A stretch of 64,000 nt of DNA from Modestobacter roseus (GTDB lineage Bacteria; Actinomycetota; Actinomycetes; Mycobacteriales; Geodermatophilaceae). The stretch's first letter is position 1. Each line of letters starts with the position of its first letter. The stretch lies in the NCBI RefSeq assembly GCF_007994135.1, contig NZ_VLKF01000001.1:3596001-3660000 (forward strand), given 5' to 3'. This document shows positions 40,305-49,245 of the stretch, one piece after another. The notes under the pieces were generated by a model, which was not told the origin of the DNA, did not search any database, and was given only the letters and a program-made list of their open reading frames with translations. Position numbers and translations under genes: made by a program.

Positions 40305-41417
40305 ATGGACGTCCTGCGACCCGGAAGCTCTGGTCCCGCCGTGGCCGAGGTGCAGGCGGTGCTCAGCACGCTCGACCTGCTGGCCTCCCAGCCGGCATCC
40401 GGGGAGTACGACGGCGTCACCGAGCTGGCGGTCCGGCACTTCCAGCAGGTCCGCGGCCTGTCCGTCGACGGCCGGGTCGGCGAGGAGACCTACCGCGCGC
40501 TGACCGAGGCGCGCTGGTCGCTGGGTGACCGGCTGCTCCGGCACGACCCCGAGCACCCGGCCCGCGGCGACGACGTGCGCCGGTTGCAGGAGCTGCTGCT
40601 CGAGCTCGGCTACGACGCCGGCCGCGCCGACGGCATCCTGGGCCCGGAGACCGAGGCGGGGCTGCGGTCCTTCCAGCGCGACTACGGGCTGACCTCCGAC
40701 GGCACCTGCGGCCCGGCCACCCTGCGCGCGCTCAAGCAGCTGGGTCGGCGGGTCACCGGCGGCCGGCCGCAGCTGCTGCGGCAGAGCGCCTCCCTGGTGG
40801 AGTCCGGGCCGCACCTGATCGGCCGCGTCATCGTCATCGACCCCGGCCACGGTGGCGCGGACACCGGCTTCACCGCCGGGGAGACCACCGAGGCCGACCT
40901 GGTGTTCGACCTCGCGTCCCGGATCGAGGGCCGGCTGGCCGCGGCCGGCGCGACGGTCTACCTGACGCACGGCCGCACTGGCGACCCCACCGCCGCCGAG
41001 CGGACCGCGTTCGCCAACGACGCCCGAGCCGACCTGTTCCTCTCCCTGCACATGGAGGCGCACGGCTCCGCGCACGCCCGCGGCGTGGCCAGCTACTACT
41101 ACGGCACCGGTTCGGGGGCCAGCTCCACCGTCGGCGAGCAGTTCGCCAACCTGGTGCGCCGGGAGGTCATCGCCCGCACCGGGATGCTCGACTGCGGCTC
41201 GCACCCCAAGACCTGGGACATCCTGCGGATGACCCGCATGCCCGCCGTCCGGGTCGACTGCGGCTACCTCTCCCACCCGGTCGACCGGCTGCTGCTGCTC
41301 GACGCCCGGCTGCGGAGCACGGTCGCGCAGGCCGTCGTCGCCGCCGTCCAGCGGCTCTTCCTGCCGGCCGAGGCCGACCCGCCGACCGGCACCTTCCTGC
41401 TGCCCGCCCGGGGCTGA
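40305..41417 (+). CDS. cwlM: CwlM-like amidase homologue
   Basis: The 370-residue protein has two peptidoglycan-binding domains (about 5-70, LDLLASQPASGEYDGVTELAVRHFQQVRGL; 85-145, LGYDAGRADGILGPETEAGLRSFQ) and an Amidase_3 domain (about 172-355). Zinc ligands appear present (IDPGHGG His182, Glu196, SLHMEAH His249), but the catalytic Glu region reads VRVDCGYLSHP with Asp318 in place of Glu. There is no signal peptide, so the protein is probably cytosolic. In Mycobacterium CwlM (Rv3915, also after trxB-trxA) is inactive as an amidase and, once phosphorylated by PknB, activates MurA. The same regulatory role is inferred. GAGGAGAG precedes ATG 40305. Confidence 0.9.
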   Translation: MDVLRPGSSGPAVAEVQAVLSTLDLLASQPASGEYDGVTELAVRHFQQVRGLSVDGRVGEETYRALTEARWSLGDRLLRHDPEHPARGDDVRRLQELLLELGYDAGRADGILGPETEAGLRSFQRDYGLTSDGTCGPATLRALKQLGRRVTGGRPQLLRQSASLVESGPHLIGRVIVIDPGHGGADTGFTAGETTEADLVFDLASRIEGRLAAAGATVYLTHGRTGDPTAAERTAFANDARADLFLSLHMEAHGSAHARGVASYYYGTGSGASSTVGEQFANLVRREVIARTGMLDCGSHPKTWDILRMTRMPAVRVDCGYLSHPVDRLLLLDARLRSTVAQAVVAAVQRLFLPAEADPPTGTFLLPARG

Positions 41418-41451
41418 CCCCCGAGGAGCCGACCCGGGACGCCGTACGGCT

Positions 41452-41464
41452 TACACTGCGAAAG
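41452..41464 (+). promoter_or_regulatory. Leaderless promoter of the aminotransferase gene
   Basis: TACACT (41452-41457) is followed by GCGAAAG and GTG 41465. The upstream cwlM stop is at 41417, so the gene has its own promoter within 48 bp. Confidence 0.55.
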
Positions 41465-42865
41465 GTGACCCCACCCGTGCCCGGAACCGGTCAGGCCGGG
41501 GCGCACTCCACCGGTGCGTCCCCGCACGTCCACCCCCGCCACCCGCGGCTGGACCCACTGGCAGACCGGTACGCAGCACGCACCCACGGGATGAAGAGCT
41601 CGGAGATCCGGGCGCTGTTCTCCGTGGTGAGCCGACCCGAGGTGGTCTCCCTGGCCGGCGGCATGCCGGCGGTGAGCGCCCTCCCGCTGGACGCCGTCGG
41701 GTCGATGATCGGCGAGCTGGTCTCCGGGATGGGCGCGCAGACGCTGCAGTACGGCTCCGGCCAGGGCGACCCGCGGCTGCGCGAGCGGATCTGCGACGTC
41801 ATGGCGCTGGAGGGGATCACCGACGCCTCGCCCAGCGAGGTCGTGGTCACCGTCGGCTCCCAGCAGGGGCTGGACCTGGTCACCCGGGTGTTCATCGACC
41901 CGGGCGACGTCATCCTCGCCGAGGCGCCGTCCTACGTCGGCGCGCTGGGCGTCTTCCAGGCCGCCCAGGCCCAGGTGCGGCACGTCGCCATGGACGACGA
42001 CGGGCTGATCCCGGAGGCGCTGGAGCAGGCGGTGCTGGAGTGCCGGGCCCGCGGTGACCGGGTGAAGTTCCTCTACACGGTGCCCAACTTCCACAACCCG
42101 GCCGGCGTCACGCTCTCCGAGGCCCGGCGGGAGGCGGTCATGGCGATCGCCGAGCAGTACGACCTGCTGATCATCGAGGACAACCCCTACGGCCTGCTGG
42201 GCTTCGAGCGGGAGCCGATGCGCGCGCTGCGCGCCCGCGACGACGAGCGGGTCATCTACCTCGGGTCCTTCTCCAAGACCTTCTCACCCGGCCTCCGCGT
42301 GGGATGGGTCCTCGCGCCGCTGGCGGTGCGCGAGAAGCTGGTGCTGGCCACCGAGGCACAGGTGCTCTGCCCGCCCTCGCTCACCCAGTACGCCGTCGCC
42401 CGCTACCTGGACACCCAGCCCTGGCGCGAGCAGATCAAGGTGTTCACCGAGCTGTACCGCGAACGCCGCGACGCCACCCTGGAGTCGCTGAGCGCCCTCA
42501 TGCCGGCCGGCACCACCTGGACCCGCCCGGAGGGCGGCTTCTACGTCTGGCTGAAACTGCCGCACGGCCTGGACGCCAAGCTCATGCAGCCGCGCGCGGT
42601 CGCCGCGCACGTGGCGTACGTGCCCGGGATCGGCTTCTACGCCGACGGCGGGGGCACCGAGCACATGCGGCTGTCCTACTGCTATCCCGAGCCGGACCAG
42701 ATCCGGGAGGGGGTGCGCCGCCTCGCCCGGGTGATCGAGGCCGAGCTGGACCTGCACTCGACGTTCGACGGTGTCGACACCGGGACCTTCCGCGCGGTGC
42801 GGGCCGGCGCACCCCCTGTCATCGGTCCGTCCAACAGCGACCAGAGTGGAGACCGCCAGCCATGA
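41465..42865 (+). CDS. PLP-dependent aminotransferase (LysN/MocR-type, no HTH)
   Basis: The 466-residue fold-type I aminotransferase has a nonconserved His/Pro-rich leader (about 1-40), then MKSSEIRALFSVVSRPEVVSLAGGMP, GSQQGLDLVTRVFIDPGDVILAEAPSYVGALG, YTVPNFHNPAGVTLS, IIEDNPYGLLGF and the PLP-Lys motif GSFSKTFSPGLRVGW. It resembles 2-aminoadipate/branched-chain aminotransferases; the acceptor is undetermined. Its stop overlaps the ATP-grasp ligase start by 4 bp (ATGA), so the two are coupled and probably act in one pathway. No mycobacterial equivalent sits at this place. Confidence 0.9.
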   Translation: MTPPVPGTGQAGAHSTGASPHVHPRHPRLDPLADRYAARTHGMKSSEIRALFSVVSRPEVVSLAGGMPAVSALPLDAVGSMIGELVSGMGAQTLQYGSGQGDPRLRERICDVMALEGITDASPSEVVVTVGSQQGLDLVTRVFIDPGDVILAEAPSYVGALGVFQAAQAQVRHVAMDDDGLIPEALEQAVLECRARGDRVKFLYTVPNFHNPAGVTLSEARREAVMAIAEQYDLLIIEDNPYGLLGFEREPMRALRARDDERVIYLGSFSKTFSPGLRVGWVLAPLAVREKLVLATEAQVLCPPSLTQYAVARYLDTQPWREQIKVFTELYRERRDATLESLSALMPAGTTWTRPEGGFYVWLKLPHGLDAKLMQPRAVAAHVAYVPGIGFYADGGGTEHMRLSYCYPEPDQIREGVRRLARVIEAELDLHSTFDGVDTGTFRAVRAGAPPVIGPSNSDQSGDRQP

Positions 42866-43851
42866 CCGAGCCGGCTCCCGCACCGGTGGAGGCCACCGGC
42901 ACCGACCTCCAGCACCTGCGCGCCCTGGTGCTCGCCGGTGGGCTGACCTTCGAGCGCGAGGTCAGCATCAACTCCGGCGGCCAGGTCGTCGAGGCGCTGA
43001 CCCGCGCCGGCGTGGACGCGGAGCTGCACGACGCCGACGCCGAGCTGCTGCCCGGTCTGGCCGCCGCCCCGGTCGACGCGGTGTTCATCGCCCTGCACGG
43101 AGCCACCGGCGAGGACGGCGCGCTGCGGGCCGTGCTGGACCTGGCCGGGGTGCCCTACGTCGGCTCACCGGCGGCCGCCTGCCGACTCGCCTGGGACAAG
43201 CCCGCCGCCAAGTCCGTGCTGCGATCGGCCGGCGTCGCGACCCCGGACTGGGTGGCTCTGCCGCACAGCACGTTCCGCGAGCTGGGCGCCGGCGCGGTGC
43301 TCGACCTCATCGTCGCCCGGCTCGGCCTGCCGTTGATGGTCAAGCCCGCCACCGGCGGCTCGGCCCTGGGCGTGCAGAAGGTCACCCGGGTGGAGGACCT
43401 GCCCGCCGCGATGGTCAGCTGCTTCGCCTACGGCGACACGGTGATGGTCGAGCGGTTCGTGGACGGGATCGAGCTGGCGCTGTCCGTCGTCGACTTCGGG
43501 GACGGCCCGCAGGCGCTGCCCGCGGTGGAGATCGCGCCGGAGTCCGGCGTCTTCGACTACACCTCCCGCTACACCCCCGGCCTCACCGAGTACCACGCGC
43601 CCGCGCGGGTCGACGACGCGGTCGCCGCCCGGGCAGCCGAGGTGGCGTTGACGGTGCACCGGGTGCTCGGGCTGGCCGACCTCTCGCGCACCGACGCGAT
43701 CGTCACCCCCGACGGCGAGGTGCACTTCCTCGAGGTGAACGTCTCCCCGGGCATGACCGAGACGTCGATGTTCCCGATGGCCGTCGAGGCCGCCGGTCAC
43801 CGGCTGGGCGACGTGCTCGGCCGGCTGCTCGCCCGTCGCGCCCGACCCTGA
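42862..43851 (+). CDS. D-Ala-D-Ala ligase-like ATP-grasp enzyme
   Basis: The 329-residue protein has the Ddl layout: LVLAGGLTFEREVSINSG, IALHGATGEDGALRAVLDLAGVPYVGS, a PLMVKPATGGSALGV glycine loop, LADLSRTDAIVTPDGEVHFLEVNVSPGMTETSMFP with metal-binding Glu and Asn. Several usual residues differ: ALRAVLD replaces xxQGxLE, and EVNVSPGMT replaces EVNTLPGMT. It may therefore be a divergent Ddl or a related dipeptide ligase. Operon coupling to the aminotransferase suggests that the aminotransferase makes one of its substrates; this is inference. A housekeeping ddl is expected elsewhere in the genome. Confidence 0.78.
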   Translation: MTEPAPAPVEATGTDLQHLRALVLAGGLTFEREVSINSGGQVVEALTRAGVDAELHDADAELLPGLAAAPVDAVFIALHGATGEDGALRAVLDLAGVPYVGSPAAACRLAWDKPAAKSVLRSAGVATPDWVALPHSTFRELGAGAVLDLIVARLGLPLMVKPATGGSALGVQKVTRVEDLPAAMVSCFAYGDTVMVERFVDGIELALSVVDFGDGPQALPAVEIAPESGVFDYTSRYTPGLTEYHAPARVDDAVAARAAEVALTVHRVLGLADLSRTDAIVTPDGEVHFLEVNVSPGMTETSMFPMAVEAAGHRLGDVLGRLLARRARP

Positions 43852-43858
43852 CCCGCAC

Positions 43859-43893
43859 GCGGGGGGTTTCCGTCAGTGACGGAAACCCCCCGC
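43859..43893. terminator. Bidirectional terminator between ddl-like gene and parB
   Basis: GCGGGGGGTTTCCGTC and GACGGAAACCCCCCGC form a perfect 16-bp stem with a 3-nt loop. It lies in the 59-bp gap between the two convergent genes. Confidence 0.92.
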
Positions 43894-43910
43894 TTCCCCG
43901 GACTGCTGCG

Positions 43911-44963
43911 TCAGGACCCGTTGCCGCGTCCGGTGATGTCCGGCGCCATCATGCCGACGATCCGCTGCAGGTCGTCGACCGAGCCGAACTCGACGACGAT
44001 GCGGCCCTTGGCCCGGCCGATCTGCACCTTGACCTTCGTCTCGAAGACGTCGGAGAGCCGACCCGCGAGGTCCTCGACGCCGGGCGCGCTGATCTTCCGC
44101 TGGGACCGCCGCGCGGCCGTCGGGCTCTCGGCGACCGCCAGCGCGACCGCCTCCTCGGTGGCCCGCACCGACATGCCCTCGGCCACGATCTTGGTGGCGA
44201 GCGCATCCTGCGCCTCGGCGCCCGGGAGGCCCAGGAGGGCACGGGCGTGGCCTGCGGAGATGACGCCGGCGGCGACGCGCGTCTGCACCTTCACCGGCAG
44301 CTTCATCAGCCGGATCGTGTTGGTGACCTGCGAACGGCTGCGGCCGATCCGGGCGGCCAGCTCCTCGTGGGTGGCGCCGAACTCCTCCAGCAGCTGCTGG
44401 TAGGCCGCGGCCTCCTCCAGCGGGTTGAGCTGCACCCGGTGGATGTTCTCCAGCAGGGCGTCGCGGAGCATCGCGTCGTCGGTGGTGTCCCGGACGATCG
44501 CCGGCACCGCATCGAGCCCAGCCGCGCGCGCTGCACGCAGGCGCCGCTCACCCATGATCAGCTCGTAGCGCCCCGCACCGGACTCACGGACGACGATCGG
44601 CTGGAGCAGGCCGAACTCGCGGACGGAGTGGGCGAGCTCCTCCAGCGCTTCGTCGTCGAAGACCTGCCGGGGCTGCTTGGGGTTGGGGACGATGTCGTCG
44701 ACCGGCACCTCGCGCAGGTGGGCGCCGGGCACCCCGGCCACCGGCTCGACGGCGGACTGCCCGCCGGTCGCCGCGTCGCGGGCAGCCGCGCGCTCGGTCA
44801 GCGAGGTGGGCGGGGGAGGAGTCGCCTGGTCCGGGGCGCCGGCACCTGCCGCCTCCGCCTCGGCTGCCTCCGCGGCGCGGGCCGCGGGCGTCGCCGTCGG
44901 TGCCGGCGCACTGGTGGGGATCAGGGCCGCCAGGCCCCGGCCGAGTCCGCCACGCTTGGTCAC
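43911..44963 (-). CDS. parB: Chromosome-partitioning protein ParB
   Basis: GTG 44963 is preceded by GAGGAG with a 6-nt gap. The 350-residue protein starts [15 protein letters not shown] (the ParA-activating basic end), has an Ala/Pro-rich linker (about 16-75), then [32 protein letters not shown], the CTP-binding motif [20 protein letters not shown] and [14 protein letters not shown]. The helix-turn-helix is [20 protein letters not shown] and the C-terminal dimer domain lies at about 285-350. It should load at the parS sites listed here and spread as a sliding clamp. Genes run parA-parB away from the origin. Confidence 0.97.
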   Translation of the reverse strand: MTKRGGLGRGLAALIPTSAPAPTATPAARAAEAAEAEAAGAGAPDQATPPPPTSLTERAAARDAATGGQSAVEPVAGVPGAHLREVPVDDIVPNPKQPRQVFDDEALEELAHSVREFGLLQPIVVRESGAGRYELIMGERRLRAARAAGLDAVPAIVRDTTDDAMLRDALLENIHRVQLNPLEEAAAYQQLLEEFGATHEELAARIGRSRSQVTNTIRLMKLPVKVQTRVAAGVISAGHARALLGLPGAEAQDALATKIVAEGMSVRATEEAVALAVAESPTAARRSQRKISAPGVEDLAGRLSDVFETKVKVQIGRAKGRIVVEFGSVDDLQRIVGMMAPDITGRGNGS

Positions 44964-45072
44964 TGGTTCTCCTCGCTGCTGCCCGGCCGCCGATGCGGCA
45001 CGGGGGTGGAACAACCGATCCCGGAGGGTCGCCGCCGCGGCGGTCCGGTGGGGCTGAGGGGACGGACGGGGC

Positions 45073-46185
45073 TCATGGGGCATGCCGTCCCCCCGCAGCA
45101 GGGCCGGCGACCGACTCGCCGAGCACCAGGGCGGCCACCGCAGGCGGCGGCGGGGGAGGAGGTGGCACCGGGCGCACCGCCGGGCGGACGGCCGGCTGGG
45201 CCGCCGTCCGCGGCTGCGCCGGTGGGGGAGGAGGCGGCGACGCCGGGGCGAGCTGGGCGCCGCGGGCGGCGAGCTCGCGGGCGGCCTCCACGTAGCTCGT
45301 CGACCCACGCGAGCCCGGGTCGTAGGTGAGCACCGACTGGCCGTACCCCGGCGCCTCGCTCACCCGGACGTTGCGCGGGATGACAGCGGTGAGCACCAGC
45401 TCACCGAAGTGGTTGCGCACCTCGTCGGCCACCTGGTCGGCGAGCTTGGTCCGGCCGTCGTACATGGTGAGCAGGATGGTGCTCACCGAGATGCCCGGGT
45501 TGAGGTGCGCGCGAACCAGGTCGATGTTGGAGAGCAGCTGCCCGAGACCTTCCAGCGCGTAGTACTCGCACTGGATCGGGATGAGCACCTCGTCGCCGGC
45601 CACCAGGGCGTTGAGGGTCAACAGCCCCAGCGACGGCGGGCAGTCGATGAGGACGTAGTGCGGCCGCTCCTCCGGCGGGAGTTCGTCGAGGTACCCCTCG
45701 ATCGAACGACGCAGGCGGTGCTCGCGCGCGACGACGGAGACCAGTTCGATCTCTGCTCCGGCCAGGTCGATCGTGGCGGGGACGCAGTGCAGGTTCGGGC
45801 TGGCCGTCGTCGGGTGCGTCACCTCGGCGAGCGTGGCGTCGCTGACGAGGGCGTCGTAGATCGACGGCGTCCCGACGGTGTGCTCGACCCCGAGGGCGGT
45901 GCTCGTGTTCCCCTGCGGGTCGAGGTCGATCACCAGGGTGCGCAGCCCGTACATGGCCAGCGCGACACCGAGGTTGACCGTCGAGGTGGTCTTGCCGACG
46001 CCACCCTTCTGGTTGGCGACGGTGATCACCCGGATCCGCCCGGGCCGGGGGAAGGGGTCCTGATCGGCCGCGTGCAACACGCGGGTGGCCCGCATCGCCT
46101 CGGCCGCGATCGGGCTGTCGAACTCGGCACCGACTGCCTGGTCGGCGGCGAGGCTGGTGCGCAGCCGCTCGCCCGGGTCCGTCAT
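45073..46185 (-). CDS. parA: Chromosome-partitioning ATPase ParA (Soj)
   Basis: The 370-residue Walker-type ATPase has an N-terminal extension (1-50), then [21 protein letters not shown] (deviant Walker A with both Lys), [32 protein letters not shown] and [20 protein letters not shown]. The core ends near residue 310. A tail of about 60 residues contains six- and eight-proline runs ([14 protein letters not shown]). ATG 46185 lies 3 bp from the parS-containing gap. ParA binds nucleoid DNA and moves ParB-parS complexes. Polyproline runs would need EF-P for translation. Confidence 0.97.
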   Translation of the reverse strand: MTDPGERLRTSLAADQAVGAEFDSPIAAEAMRATRVLHAADQDPFPRPGRIRVITVANQKGGVGKTTSTVNLGVALAMYGLRTLVIDLDPQGNTSTALGVEHTVGTPSIYDALVSDATLAEVTHPTTASPNLHCVPATIDLAGAEIELVSVVAREHRLRRSIEGYLDELPPEERPHYVLIDCPPSLGLLTLNALVAGDEVLIPIQCEYYALEGLGQLLSNIDLVRAHLNPGISVSTILLTMYDGRTKLADQVADEVRNHFGELVLTAVIPRNVRVSEAPGYGQSVLTYDPGSRGSTSYVEAARELAARGAQLAPASPPPPPPAQPRTAAQPAVRPAVRPVPPPPPPPPAVAALVLGESVAGPAAGGRHAP

Positions 46186-46209
46186 CGGTGCGTCCTCCTC
46201 ACGGACTGC

Positions 46210-46223
46210 GTTCCACGTGGAAC
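46210..46223. promoter_or_regulatory. parS site 1 between parA and rsmG
   Basis: GTTCCACGTGGAAC, perfect palindrome, 25 bp upstream of parA. Its partner lies 28 bp away. Confidence 0.95.
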
Positions 46224-46237
46224 GACCGGGTGGTCGT

Positions 46238-46251
46238 GTTCCACGTGGAAC
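46238..46251. promoter_or_regulatory. parS site 2 between parA and rsmG
   Basis: TGTTCCACGTGGAACG contains the perfect 14-bp palindrome; of all five it is nearest to the classical TGTTTCACGTGAAACA. The two sites are 28 bp apart centre to centre, and site 2 ends 14 bp before the rsmG stop. Confidence 0.95.
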
Positions 46252-46264
46252 GCGGTTGAGCTGC

Positions 46265-46963
46265 TCAGCGCGGTGGGCGGGGAACGCCGGCCCGCGTCAT
46301 CAGCACCACGGTAGTGGCTGCGGCACCGAGGCCGACACCGACGGCCCGCGTGGAGATGTCCCGCATCCCCGCGGCCTCCAGTTCCGGGACGAGTGCCGGC
46401 ACCTCCTCGGCCGCCCGGGCGCCCACCAGGGCGATCAGCTGGGCGCCCGGCCGCAGCAACCCGCGACACCAGCCGACGAGCCGGGGCAGCGGAGCGACGG
46501 CGCGGGCGGTCACCACGTCGACCGGCCCCACGGCCCGGACCACCGCACGCTCCTCGGCGCGGCCGCGGACGACCTGCCAGGACCGGTCGAGCTCCGCAAC
46601 CACCTCGGCGAGGAACTCCACCCGCCGGGCCATCGGCTCGACCAGCGCCAACTCGAGGTCCGGCCGGGCCAGCCCGAGAGGCACGCCGGGCAGCCCGGCG
46701 CCACTGCCGACGTCGACCACCCGCGCGCCCTCCGGGACGACCTCGGCCAGCGCCGCACTGTTGAGCAGGTGCCGGTCCCACAGGCGCTCGACCTCGCGGG
46801 GCCCGACCAGGCCGCGGGTGACCCCGTCACCGGCCAGCTTGGCCACGTAGGCAGTCGCCGCGCCGAGTGCGGGCCCGAACACCTGCTCCGCGATCGGCGG
46901 GGCTAACGGAACCGAAGAGTCTCGGTTCTCAGCAGCTCCGCCGTCCTGGCCGGGCGCGCTCAC
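46265..46963 (-). CDS. rsmG: 16S rRNA (guanine-N7) methyltransferase RsmG
   Basis: RsmG (GidB) methylates G527 of 16S rRNA. The 232-residue protein has a Rossmann fold with VVDVGSGAGLPGVPLGLARPDLELALVEPMARRVEFL (SAM site), GRAEE, and VVTARAVAPLPRLVGWC. WDRHLLNSAALAEVVP is the usual RsmG lead-in. GTG 46963 overlaps the jag stop by 4 bp (GTGA). The order jag-rsmG-parA-parB is standard. Loss of rsmG gives low-level streptomycin resistance in other species; the gene here is intact. Confidence 0.96.
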   Translation of the reverse strand: MSAPGQDGGAAENRDSSVPLAPPIAEQVFGPALGAATAYVAKLAGDGVTRGLVGPREVERLWDRHLLNSAALAEVVPEGARVVDVGSGAGLPGVPLGLARPDLELALVEPMARRVEFLAEVVAELDRSWQVVRGRAEERAVVRAVGPVDVVTARAVAPLPRLVGWCRGLLRPGAQLIALVGARAAEEVPALVPELEAAGMRDISTRAVGVGLGAAATTVVLMTRAGVPRPPR

Positions 46964-47613
46964 GCGTCCGGCAGGACCACGACGCGACGGTTCGGCTCCT
47001 CGCCCTCCGACTCGCTGCGCACCCCGGCGGCCGCGGCCACGACGTCGTGCACCACCTTGCGCTCGAAGGGGTTCATCGGGGCGAGCCGCTCGGGCTGCCG
47101 GCTCTCCGCGACCCGCTCGGCAGCGGCCCCGGCGAGGCTGGTCAGGTCGGCCCGCCGCTTCGCGCGGAACCCACCGATGTCCAGCATCAGCCGGCTGCGG
47201 ACGCCGGTCGACTGGGCGACGGCCAGCCGGGTCAGCTCCTGCAGCGCCTCCAGGGTGGCGCCGTCCGGGCCGATGAGGGTCTTGAGCTGGCCTCCGACCA
47301 CGGCCACGGAGGCACGGTCGCCCTCGACGTCGAGGTCGATGTCGCCGTCCACGTCGAGGATGTCGAGCAGTCGCTCCAGGTAGTCCCCGGCCACGTCGCC
47401 CTCCCGGACCAGGAGGCCGTCGGAGCCCTGCTCGTCGTCGGTGTCGTCGTCATCGGCGTCGTCATCGATCGTGTCGACCGGCTCGACGACGGCGTCCGCG
47501 GACGCGGGGTCGGCGTCGGGCAGCGCGGGTTCCCCGCTGCCCCCGACCTGGGGGAGCACTGCGTCCGAGGTGGCCTCGGCCGTCGCGGCGGTGTCGCTGT
47601 CGGGTGCAGTCAC
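46960..47613 (-). CDS. jag: Jag/KhpB-like RNA-binding protein (KH and R3H)
   Basis: GTG 47613 follows GGAGG by 7 nt. The 217-residue protein has an acidic N-terminus (about 1-70, with a DDDADDDDTDD run), then GLLVREGDVAGDYLERLLDIL (Jag-N-like), a KH domain with LKTLIGPDGATLEALQELTRL (GxxG is GPDG) and a C-terminal R3H domain (RLAPMNPFERKVVHDVVAAAAG, RRVVVLPDA). It binds RNA and associates with YidC, encoded just upstream. The acidic stretch is unusual in length. Further upstream in-frame extension is rejected. Confidence 0.92.
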   Translation of the reverse strand: MTAPDSDTAATAEATSDAVLPQVGGSGEPALPDADPASADAVVEPVDTIDDDADDDDTDDEQGSDGLLVREGDVAGDYLERLLDILDVDGDIDLDVEGDRASVAVVGGQLKTLIGPDGATLEALQELTRLAVAQSTGVRSRLMLDIGGFRAKRRADLTSLAGAAAERVAESRQPERLAPMNPFERKVVHDVVAAAAGVRSESEGEEPNRRVVVLPDA

Positions 47614-47708
47614 GTTCGGTCCTCCGGTGTCGTGCAGGCGGCCGGGCGTACCCGGTGGTCGAGGGGGACGGGCACCGCGCGGGCCGCAGCCCGGGTGCGC
47701 CGTCGGCG

Positions 47709-48836
47709 TCAGCGTCGCTTGCGCTTGCCGCGGTTGGCGGGGCCGCTGGCGCGGTTGCCGCCGGAGCCCTGGCCGGGCCGGTTGCCGCCGGCGGGGCGCC
47801 CGTTCGCGCTGCCCCCGGCGGCCGTGCTGCCGGTGCTGCCCTCGGCGCCCGTCCCGCTCGGGCCGGTCCCGTTGCCACTGGGGCCGGTGCCGTGGGGCGG
47901 CGGGGTCTGCGACGCGTCCGTGCCGACCGTGGACTCCGGGGCGGCGGCGGCCGGGCGGCCGGGCTTGGGGCGGACCGGCTTGGCGCCCGGCTTGGGGGCC
48001 AGGGCCTTCGGGTCGATCTGCGGCTTGTCGGCGGCGGCCTTGGCCAGCGCGGCCGGCGAGCCGGGCGGGGGGAGCTTCTTGAGGATGTAGAACTGCTGCC
48101 CCATGGTCCACAGGTTGTTGGTGAACCAGTAGAGGAGCACGCCGACCGGGAAGAAGAAGCCGGTCACGAAGAGGCTGATCGGCATGCCGTAGAGCAGCAG
48201 CTTCTGGATCATCGCGGCCTGGCCCTCGACCGGGCCCGAGCGCTTCATGATCTGCTTCTGGGTGAAGAAGGTCGTGGTGCACATGACCACGATCAGCACG
48301 AACGCGACGATCCGGATGCTGCCGTAGGTGACGCCGTCCAGGCCGAGGATGGCCTGCTCCTTGGCCCCGGTCATGTTGAACGAGGAGGAGATCGGGGCAC
48401 CGAAGAGGTCCGCCCGCGCAGCCTGGTCGGTGAGTTCGTTGTCCCAGCTGTACAGACCCGGCTTGTCCGGGGCGAGCCGGCGCAGCACGTGGAACAGCGA
48501 GATGAAGACCGGGATCTGCGGCAGGATCGGCAGGCAGCTGGCCAGCGGGTTGACCCCGCGCTCCTTCTGCAGCGCCATCATCGCCTGGCTGAAGCCCTGC
48601 TTGTCAGCGCCGTACTGCTTGCGCAGCTTCTGGATCTCCGGCTGGATCTCCTGCATCGCGCGCTGCGACTTCACCTGCTTGACGAACAGGCGGAACAGCA
48701 GCACCCGGATGGTGATGACCAGGAAGACGATCGACAGCGCCCAGGTGATGCCACCGGCCGGGTCCAGGAACGTGGAGAACAGTGAGTGCCACTGCTTCAT
48801 CACCCACGCGATCGCGGTGTACAGCCAGTCAAGCAA
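47709..48836 (-). CDS. yidC: Membrane protein insertase YidC
   Basis: TTG 48836 is chosen because AGGAGG (48843-48848) lies 6 nt upstream. The 375-residue protein begins [20 protein letters not shown] and has five hydrophobic helices of the Oxa1 type, with [33 protein letters not shown] (helix 1 with Arg near the hydrophilic groove), [18 protein letters not shown] and [19 protein letters not shown]. The C-terminal 120 residues are Pro/Gly/Ala-rich and end in RGKRKRR, which may bind ribosomes. It inserts membrane proteins. Its start overlaps the yidD stop region. Confidence 0.95.
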   Translation of the reverse strand: MLDWLYTAIAWVMKQWHSLFSTFLDPAGGITWALSIVFLVITIRVLLFRLFVKQVKSQRAMQEIQPEIQKLRKQYGADKQGFSQAMMALQKERGVNPLASCLPILPQIPVFISLFHVLRRLAPDKPGLYSWDNELTDQAARADLFGAPISSSFNMTGAKEQAILGLDGVTYGSIRIVAFVLIVVMCTTTFFTQKQIMKRSGPVEGQAAMIQKLLLYGMPISLFVTGFFFPVGVLLYWFTNNLWTMGQQFYILKKLPPPGSPAALAKAAADKPQIDPKALAPKPGAKPVRPKPGRPAAAAPESTVGTDASQTPPPHGTGPSGNGTGPSGTGAEGSTGSTAAGGSANGRPAGGNRPGQGSGGNRASGPANRGKRKRR

Positions 48837-49245
48837 CGCCAGCCTCCTGCTGCGCAGACCGGCGCGGTGCCGGCGGGGGTGCACTGTCGGGTCGGCGCGC
48901 GCCGGCGACCCCTGGAGCCGCCGGCTCCGGGGACTGCGCGGACGGCTGCGCCGCAGTGCACGACGAGTGGGTGGTCTCTGCGGTTCCGCGCGACCCGCGG
49001 TCGGTGCGCTGCGGGACGGTCCGCTCGGGGACGAAGTCGGCGCCGCCCGGGTGCCAGGAGGCACACCGGGCCAGTCGCCGGAACGCGAGCCAGGTGCCGC
49101 GCCCGGCGCCGTGCACCTCGAGGGCCTCGACCGCGTAGGCGCTGCAGCTGGGGTGGAAGCGGCAGCGCGGCGGGAAGACCGGGCTGATCGCCCGCTGGTA
49201 GAAGCGCACCGCGGCCAGCAGTGCCCGGGCGGGGGAGCCGCTCAT
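48829..49245 (-). CDS. yidD: YidD membrane-insertion accessory factor
   Basis: The 138-residue protein has the family core [40 protein letters not shown] with the Cys residues of RCRFHPSCS. It then has [17 protein letters not shown] and a variable Pro/Ser/Ala-rich C-terminus. It helps YidC insertion. Its start overlaps rnpA by 4 bp and its stop overlaps the yidC ribosome-site/start zone, so yidC translation is coupled to it. Confidence 0.94.
   Translation of the reverse strand: MSGSPARALLAAVRFYQRAISPVFPPRCRFHPSCSAYAVEALEVHGAGRGTWLAFRRLARCASWHPGGADFVPERTVPQRTDRGSRGTAETTHSSCTAAQPSAQSPEPAAPGVAGARRPDSAPPPAPRRSAQQEAGVA

Noticed and set aside
46960-48282. A longer Jag protein with an N-terminal extension
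   Set aside because: The extension is antisense-like, overlaps yidC and has no ribosome site; GTG 47613 has GGAGG at proper distance.
47709-49064. A longer YidC starting upstream
   Set aside because: The added residues overlap yidD and are Arg/Pro-rich; TTG 48836 has a perfect AGGAGG at 6 nt.
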